A stretch of DNA of 10,053 bases. Origin: Bog-756 sp036511155 (GTDB taxonomy: Bacteria; Actinomycetota; Acidimicrobiia; Acidimicrobiales; RAAP-2). A model generated the notes under the pieces. It had not been told where the DNA came from. It saw only the letters and a program-made list of their open reading frames with translations, and searched no databases. Positions 6,027-10,053 of this stretch are shown here, piece by piece. The stretch is from NCBI GenBank assembly GCA_036511155.1, contig DATCCR010000240.1, positions 1 to 10,053 on the forward strand, given 5' to 3'. Position numbers and translations under genes: made by a program. How positions within the stretch are numbered: the stretch's first letter is position 1; each line of letters begins with the position of its first letter.

Positions 6027-7106
6027 TCAGCTGAAGAGCCCGGCCGTCACAGCCAGAGCCCGGAGGTCGCCCTGGGGGCGGGCGCCGACGTGGGAGATGA
6101 TCTCGGCGGCACAGACCCCCCCGAGCCGGGCGGCCTGCTCGGGCTGGAGTCCGTTGGTGATCCCGTACAGGAACCCGGCGGCGAACAGGTCGCCGGCTCC
6201 AGTCGTGTCGACCACCCGGTCGACCGGTGCGGCCGGAACCTCGATCGGCCCGGAGGCGGTGACCACCACCGAACCGTGCGCGCCCCGGGTGAGCACGGCC
6301 AGTACGCCCGTCTCGGCCACCGCGTCGACCGCAGCGTCGAACGAGGAGGTACCGAACAGCATCATGATCTCCTCCTCGTTGGCGAACAGCAGCTCGAGGT
6401 CGCCGTTCAGCAGCTCGAGGAATTCGGCCTTGTGGTGCATCACACAGAAGGGGTCGGACACCGTCAGGGCCACGGCAGCCTCGTTGACGTGGGCCACCTC
6501 GATGGCCTCGCGCATGGCCGCCTTGGCCGGCGGCTGCTCCCACAGGTAGCCCTCGAGGTAGACGACCTGGGTGGAGGTGAGGTGACCGTCGTGGAGGTCG
6601 ACGGCGCCGAACTCGGAGGCCACGCCCAGGTGGGTGGCCATGGTGCGCTCGGCATCCTCGGTGACCAGCACCAGGCAGTGACCGCTCACCACCTCGCCAG
6701 GCACAGCGGCGGTGGGCGTGGGGTCGAAGGCGACGCCGATCGAGCGGATGTCGTGGGTGAACGCCCGACCCAGCCCGTCGTCGGCCACCCGGCCGAGGAA
6801 GGCGGCCCGGCCGCCGAGGGCGGCGACGCCGGCCGCGGTGTTGGCCGCCGACCCGCCCGAGGCCTCGGTGGTGGAGCCCATCCGGTCGTAGATGGAGGCG
6901 GCCCGCACGTGGTCGACCAGGACCATGGTGCCCTTGATCAGGTCCAGCTCGGTGAGGTCCTCGTCCTTGGCCGAGGCCAGGACGTCCACGAGGGCGTTGC
7001 CCACGCAGACCACGTCGAGACGCGTGGTCGGGGCGTCATCGCCAGCGGGCGGTGCGCCAGTCGGGGTCGGGGACGAATTCTGCTCGGAGTTGAGGTCGGA
7101 AGGCAC
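6027..7106 (-). CDS. PfkB-family sugar/nucleoside kinase, adenosine kinase-like
   Basis: The 359-residue ribokinase-fold protein would phosphorylate a sugar or nucleoside with ATP in the cytosol. Signature 1 is GGSAANTAAG (84-93), and signature 2 is DTTGAGDLFAAGF (300-312) with anion hole GAG and catalytic base D306. FANEEE (241-246) corresponds to the Mg/phosphate NxxE motif. The layout, including KGTMVLVD (58-65), YLEGYLWE (183-190), LTVSDPFCV (214-222) and a C-terminal HVGARP (339-344), closely resembles proteins annotated as adenosine kinase in alphaproteobacteria, so purine salvage is the best guess; other nucleoside or sugar substrates are possible. About 29 N-terminal residues (rich in S, P, T, A) precede the first strand and are absent in relatives. 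The GTG start is supported by TACCGT six bases upstream. It is divergent from pepN. Confidence 0.93.
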   Translation of the reverse strand: MPSDLNSEQNSSPTPTGAPPAGDDAPTTRLDVVCVGNALVDVLASAKDEDLTELDLIKGTMVLVDHVRAASIYDRMGSTTEASGGSAANTAAGVAALGGRAAFLGRVADDGLGRAFTHDIRSIGVAFDPTPTAAVPGEVVSGHCLVLVTEDAERTMATHLGVASEFGAVDLHDGHLTSTQVVYLEGYLWEQPPAKAAMREAIEVAHVNEAAVALTVSDPFCVMHHKAEFLELLNGDLELLFANEEEIMMLFGTSSFDAAVDAVAETGVLAVLTRGAHGSVVVTASGPIEVPAAPVDRVVDTTGAGDLFAAGFLYGITNGLQPEQAARLGGVCAAEIISHVGARPQGDLRALAVTAGLFS

Positions 7107-7112
7107 GGCGCG

Positions 7113-7122
7113 ACGGTAGCCT
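7113..7122. promoter_or_regulatory. Overlapping divergent -10 boxes (10-mer ACGGTAGCCT), copy 2
   Basis: Rightwards, TAGCCT (7117-7122) ends seven bases before the pepN ATG at 7130. Leftwards, TACCGT (7118-7113) ends six bases before the kinase GTG at 7106. The boxes share the central TA. Only 23 bases separate the two start codons, and no Shine-Dalgarno fits either gene. The 10-mer is identical to the one at 4089-4098. TTGAGG at 7090-7095 is a weak -35 candidate for pepN but its 21-base spacing is poor. Confidence 0.58.
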
Positions 7123-7129
7123 GCGCAGC

Positions 7130-9715
7130 ATGACCACTTCGACTTCTGCGCCCCGGACCGACGACGCCTCCTCGTACCGGCTCCCGGCCACGGTCCTGCC
7201 CCACGCCTACCGGCTGACCCTCACGCCGGACCTCGGGGCGGCCGCCTTCACCGGCGAAGTGGCCATCGACGTGACCGTCGTGGCACCGACCGCCACCGTG
7301 GTGCTCAACGCCGCCGAGCTCGAGATCGCCACCGCCACGGTGATGGTCGGGGGGAGCGGATCCCCCGTCGCGGCCACGATCACGCTGGACGCGTCCGAGG
7401 AGCGGGTCGTCCTCACGTTCCCCGAGGACCTGGCCGTGGGCACCGCCACCCTCCACCTCGACTTCACCGGGATCCTGAACGACAAGCTCCACGGCTTCTA
7501 CCGGTCGACCTTCACCGACGACGCCGGCGTCGAGCACGTCATCGCCACCACCCAGATGGAGTCGACGGACGCCCGACGGGCCTTTCCGTGCTTCGACGAG
7601 CCGGAGTTCAAGGCCACCTTCGAGATCACCCTGGTCGTCGACGAGCACCTCGCCGCCTACTCCAACAGCCCGGTGGTCGAGGAGACGGCCGGGCCCGGTG
7701 GCACGAAGCGGGTGCACTTCGCCCCGACCATGGTGATGTCCACCTACCTGGTGGCCTTCGTGGTGGGCCCGCTCGAGCACACCGACCCGGTCGACGTCGG
7801 CGGGGTGCCGCTGCGGGTGGTCCACCCGCTCGGCAAGGGCCACCTCACCGCCTTCGCCCTGGACGTGGGCGCCCACGCCCTCCGGTTCTTTACCGAGTAC
7901 TTCGGGATCCCCTACCCGGGCGACAAGGTCGACATGGTGGCCATCCCCGACTTCGCGGCGGGCGCCATGGAGAACCTGGGCTGCATCACCTACCGCGAGT
8001 CGCTGCTGCTCGTCGACCCGGCATCGGCGGCGCGGGTCGAGCTCGAGCGGGTGGCCGACGTGATCTGCCACGAGATGGCCCACATGTGGTTCGGCGACCT
8101 GGTGACCATGAAGTGGTGGAACGGGATCTGGCTGAACGAGGCCTTCGCCACCTTCATGGAGGTGCTGGCCGTGGACGCCTACCGACCCGAGTGGCAGCGC
8201 TGGGTCAGCTTCGGCGTCGAGCGCGAGGCGGCCATGGCCGTCGACGGCCTGCACGCCACCCGGCCCGTGGAGTTCCCGGTGGGCCGGCCCGAGGAGGCCG
8301 AGGGCATGTTCGATGTCCTCACCTACCAGAAGGGCGGCAGCGTGCTCCGCATGCTGGAGCAGTTCATCGGCCCGGACGTCTTCCGCGAGGGCATCCACGA
8401 CTACCTGGTCACCCACTCCTACGCCAACACCGAGACCCGCGACCTGTGGGACGCCCTCGAGCGCTCGAGCGGTCGCCCGGTGGCCCGCATCATGGACACC
8501 TGGATCAACCAGGGCGGCTACCCGCTGGTCACGGTGGGCGACGACGGGTCGCTGGCCCAGCAGCCGTTCTCCTACTCGGGGGCCCCGGGCGGGGCCATCG
8601 GCTCGCGCTGGCAGGTCCCGGTGCTCCACCGCTCGCTGAGGGCGACCGACGACTGGGCCGACGCGCTGCTGCTGACCGCGGCCGAACACGCCGGAACCGG
8701 GGGCGACGACGTGGTCGTCAACGCCGGGGGCTCGGGCTACTACCGGGTCGCCTACTCGGCAGAGCGGGTGGCCCATCTGGCCGACAGGCTCGGCGACCTC
8801 GCCCCCCTCGAGCGCTACAACCTGGTGTCCGACACCTGGGCGGCCACGCTGGCCGGGCACGCCCGGGTGGCCGACCTGCTCCGGCTGGCCAAGGCGCTGG
8901 CCGACTCGGGCGAGAGCGACCCGTCGGTGTGGTCCGTGGTGGTCGGCGCCCTCGGGCTCTTCGACCGGATCGTGCCCGACGAGGGCCGCCCGACCCTGGC
9001 CGCCGCCGTGCGCGACCTGCTCGGGCCGTTGGCCGCAAGCCTCGGGTGGGACCCGCGCGATGCCGACGACGAGCGGACCCCGTCGCTGCGGTCGGCCGTG
9101 CTGCGTACGCTCGGGACCATCGGGGCCGACCCCGGGGTCCGGGCCGAGGCGGCGAGCCGGTTCGCCGGGCGGGAGGCGACGCCCCTCCACGGCGACATCG
9201 CCTCGGCCGTCCTCGACATCGTGGCGGCCGACGGCGGCGTCGACGAGTACGAGGCCTGCCTGGCCCGCTACCGGAGCCCGTCCACCCCCCAGGAGGAGCA
9301 CCGCTACCTCGATGCCCTGGCCAGCTTCGGCGACGCCGCACTGTCCGCACGCACCTTCGAGCTGGCCATGACCGAGGTGCGGAGCCAGGACGCCCCGTTC
9401 CTGATCCGCCTCCTGCTGGTCAACCGGGAAGCCGGGCCGGCCACCTGGGAGCGGATCGTCGCCGCATGGGACGAGTTCCCGAAGAAGTTCCCGTCCAACA
9501 CGCTCCCGCGCATGCTCGACGGGGTCCGGGCCCTGTGCTCGCCGCCCGAGCTCGCCGCCGGGGTGACCTCCTTCATCGAGGCCAACCCACTGGCCGCCGG
9601 GGGTCGGACCGTGGAGCAGATCCTCGAGCGGCTGGCCATGAGCGTGGACTTCGGTCGGCGCGAGGGGGCCACCATGGCCGCCACCTTGACCGAGGTGCTC
9701 GGGCTCGAAGGGTGA
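7130..9715 (+). CDS. pepN: Aminopeptidase N (M1 family zinc metallopeptidase)
   Basis: The 861-residue protein removes N-terminal amino acids from peptides, completing cytosolic protein turnover. The N-terminal beta domain (about 17-205) ends in the family block from Q142 to P158, including DARRAFPCFDEP (147-158); E144 should contact the substrate amine. The thermolysin-like domain (about 245-460) has GAMEN (278-282), zinc motif HEMAH (314-318), third ligand E337 in NEAFA, and catalytic-type Y399 in TYQKGG. The ERAP1-like helical C-terminal domain covers about 525-850. Length fits actinobacterial PepN. No signal peptide or membrane segment is present. The ATG has no Shine-Dalgarno and is seven bases after TAGCCT, suggesting a nearly leaderless mRNA. 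It is divergent from the kinase and followed by a strong hairpin. Confidence 0.97.
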   Translation: MTTSTSAPRTDDASSYRLPATVLPHAYRLTLTPDLGAAAFTGEVAIDVTVVAPTATVVLNAAELEIATATVMVGGSGSPVAATITLDASEERVVLTFPEDLAVGTATLHLDFTGILNDKLHGFYRSTFTDDAGVEHVIATTQMESTDARRAFPCFDEPEFKATFEITLVVDEHLAAYSNSPVVEETAGPGGTKRVHFAPTMVMSTYLVAFVVGPLEHTDPVDVGGVPLRVVHPLGKGHLTAFALDVGAHALRFFTEYFGIPYPGDKVDMVAIPDFAAGAMENLGCITYRESLLLVDPASAARVELERVADVICHEMAHMWFGDLVTMKWWNGIWLNEAFATFMEVLAVDAYRPEWQRWVSFGVEREAAMAVDGLHATRPVEFPVGRPEEAEGMFDVLTYQKGGSVLRMLEQFIGPDVFREGIHDYLVTHSYANTETRDLWDALERSSGRPVARIMDTWINQGGYPLVTVGDDGSLAQQPFSYSGAPGGAIGSRWQVPVLHRSLRATDDWADALLLTAAEHAGTGGDDVVVNAGGSGYYRVAYSAERVAHLADRLGDLAPLERYNLVSDTWAATLAGHARVADLLRLAKALADSGESDPSVWSVVVGALGLFDRIVPDEGRPTLAAAVRDLLGPLAASLGWDPRDADDERTPSLRSAVLRTLGTIGADPGVRAEAASRFAGREATPLHGDIASAVLDIVAADGGVDEYEACLARYRSPSTPQEEHRYLDALASFGDAALSARTFELAMTEVRSQDAPFLIRLLLVNREAGPATWERIVAAWDEFPKKFPSNTLPRMLDGVRALCSPPELAAGVTSFIEANPLAAGGRTVEQILERLAMSVDFGRREGATMAATLTEVLGLEG

Positions 9716-9738
9716 GCCACCGGCCGTGCCCGGCGGTC

Positions 9739-9765
9739 CGCCCGGTGGACCCGGTCCACCGGGCG
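9739..9765 (+). terminator. Perfect 11-bp hairpin after pepN
   Basis: CGCCCGGTGGA (9739-9749), loop CCCGG, TCCACCGGGCG (9755-9765) forms an uninterrupted stem of eleven pairs beginning 24 bases after the pepN stop. It lies just upstream of the promoter-like box of the next gene, so it probably separates the two transcripts. It lacks a T-run, as is common for actinobacterial terminators. Confidence 0.65.
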
Positions 9766-9778
9766 TCACCCCAGTCTC

Positions 9779-9784
9779 TATCCT
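9779..9784 (+). promoter_or_regulatory. Putative -10 box of the GDT1-family gene
   Basis: TATCCT is followed by six bases (GAGTCG) and the GTG start at 9791. It fits the TANNNT-N6-start layout seen at four other genes in the window. No Shine-Dalgarno precedes the GTG, and no good -35 is visible. Confidence 0.55.
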
Positions 9785-9790
9785 GAGTCG

Positions 9791-10053
9791 GTGCAACTCG
9801 GCCTGATCCTCGGCGTCTTCGCCCTCATCTTCGTGGCGGAGCTGCCCGACAAGACGATGATCGCCACCCTGATCCTGGGCAGCCGGCACCGCCCGGTGCT
9901 GGTGTGGATCGGGGCGACGGCCGCCTTCGGGTTCCATGCCGGCGTCGCCGTTCTGGCCGGACGGCTCCTGGCCCTGCTCCCCCACCGGTGGGTCGAGGCG
10001 GTCACAGCACTGCTGTTCGCCGGGGGGGCCGCCTACCTACTCCTCGTCTCCGA
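9791..10053 (+). CDS. TMEM165/GDT1 (UPF0016) family membrane protein, 3' part missing
   Basis: The visible 87 residues contain a hydrophobic first helix (about 2-16) running into AELPDKTMIATL (16-27), the place of the family's E-x-G-D-K/R-T/S motif, followed by two more hydrophobic segments (about 36-62 and 68-87). GDT1 proteins are inner-membrane cation transporters. Bacterial relatives have been shown to export manganese, and eukaryotic ones move Ca2+ and Mn2+. In this copy the motif glycine is proline, while E17, D20, K21 and T22 are kept. The full protein should have about six to seven helices and a second copy of the motif past the window edge. The GTG start follows TATCCT by six bases. 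It is in line with pepN but separated by a terminator-like hairpin. Confidence 0.88.
   Translation, partial: MQLGLILGVFALIFVAELPDKTMIATLILGSRHRPVLVWIGATAAFGFHAGVAVLAGRLLALLPHRWVEAVTALLFAGGAAYLLLVS

Noticed and set aside
4754..7133. Plus-strand frames of about 400 codons opposite the serine hydrolase and the kinase (4754-6034, 5934-7133)
   Set aside because: They are antisense to genes with intact catalytic motifs, and their products are G/V/R/H-rich without recognisable domains.
7588..9786. Plus-strand 732-codon frame overlapping pepN
   Set aside because: Arginine/glycine/proline-rich shadow in another frame of pepN, which has complete M1 catalytic motifs.
6938..9985. Minus-strand open frame of 1015 codons opposite pepN and neighbouring genes
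   Set aside because: It is the complement of pepN, runs across the intergenic gaps on both sides, and gives a low-complexity G/H/R/V/E-rich product with no domains. Long antisense frames are expected where third positions are almost all G or C.
1..10053. Defence, phage, toxin-antitoxin or biosynthetic cluster
   Set aside because: All but one of the larger genes are recognisable housekeeping or general metabolic families; no integrase, transposase, repeat array, nuclease-effector pair or toxin-like small gene pair was found.

Overview
The window is a stretch of ordinary, tightly packed chromosome from a high-GC bacterium, most likely an actinomycete (Actinomycetota). An Acidimicrobiia-like lineage is my best guess but is only an inference. 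The main taxonomic clue is a 27-codon gene at 2965-3048 whose product resembles bL37, the small actinobacterial 50S ribosomal protein. Other clues are the strong GC bias, the actinobacterial-looking GDT1-family protein, and short or absent 5' leaders. I see no phage, insertion sequence, CRISPR array, tRNA or rRNA. No gap between genes exceeds about 150 bases.

Left part (1-3048, about 62% GC by hand counts of sampled lines): rsmI, metG and tatD lie head to tail on the minus strand. rsmI encodes 16S rRNA C1402 2'-O-methyltransferase, metG methionyl-tRNA synthetase, and tatD a TatD-family metal-dependent hydrolase that runs off the left edge. The bL37-like gene starts back to back with rsmI on the plus strand. 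All but tatD serve translation.

Right part (3198-10053, about 70% GC): a glycerophosphodiester phosphodiesterase (minus) is divergent from an unrecognised acidic 199-residue protein (plus). That protein converges on a secreted serine hydrolase of the DD-peptidase/beta-lactamase fold (minus). Upstream of the hydrolase is an adenosine-kinase-type PfkB kinase (minus), divergent from an M1 aminopeptidase N (plus). The window ends inside a GDT1/TMEM165-family membrane protein (plus), a probable divalent-cation transporter.

The most interesting signal is regulatory. Eight of the ten genes have a TANNNT hexamer (a -10-like box) ending 6-10 nt before the start codon, five of them at exactly 6 nt, and most lack a Shine-Dalgarno sequence. 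This is the layout expected for leaderless or nearly leaderless mRNAs. At both divergent junctions the same 10-mer, ACGGTAGCCT, supplies overlapping -10 boxes to the two genes, so each looks like a two-way promoter inside a 23-26 bp gap. Other points are a divergent KMSKS loop with an apparent insertion in MetRS, a compositional step near 3050 in a spacer rich in stem-loops, and altered active-site motifs in the phosphodiesterase. I found no convincing new multi-gene system.
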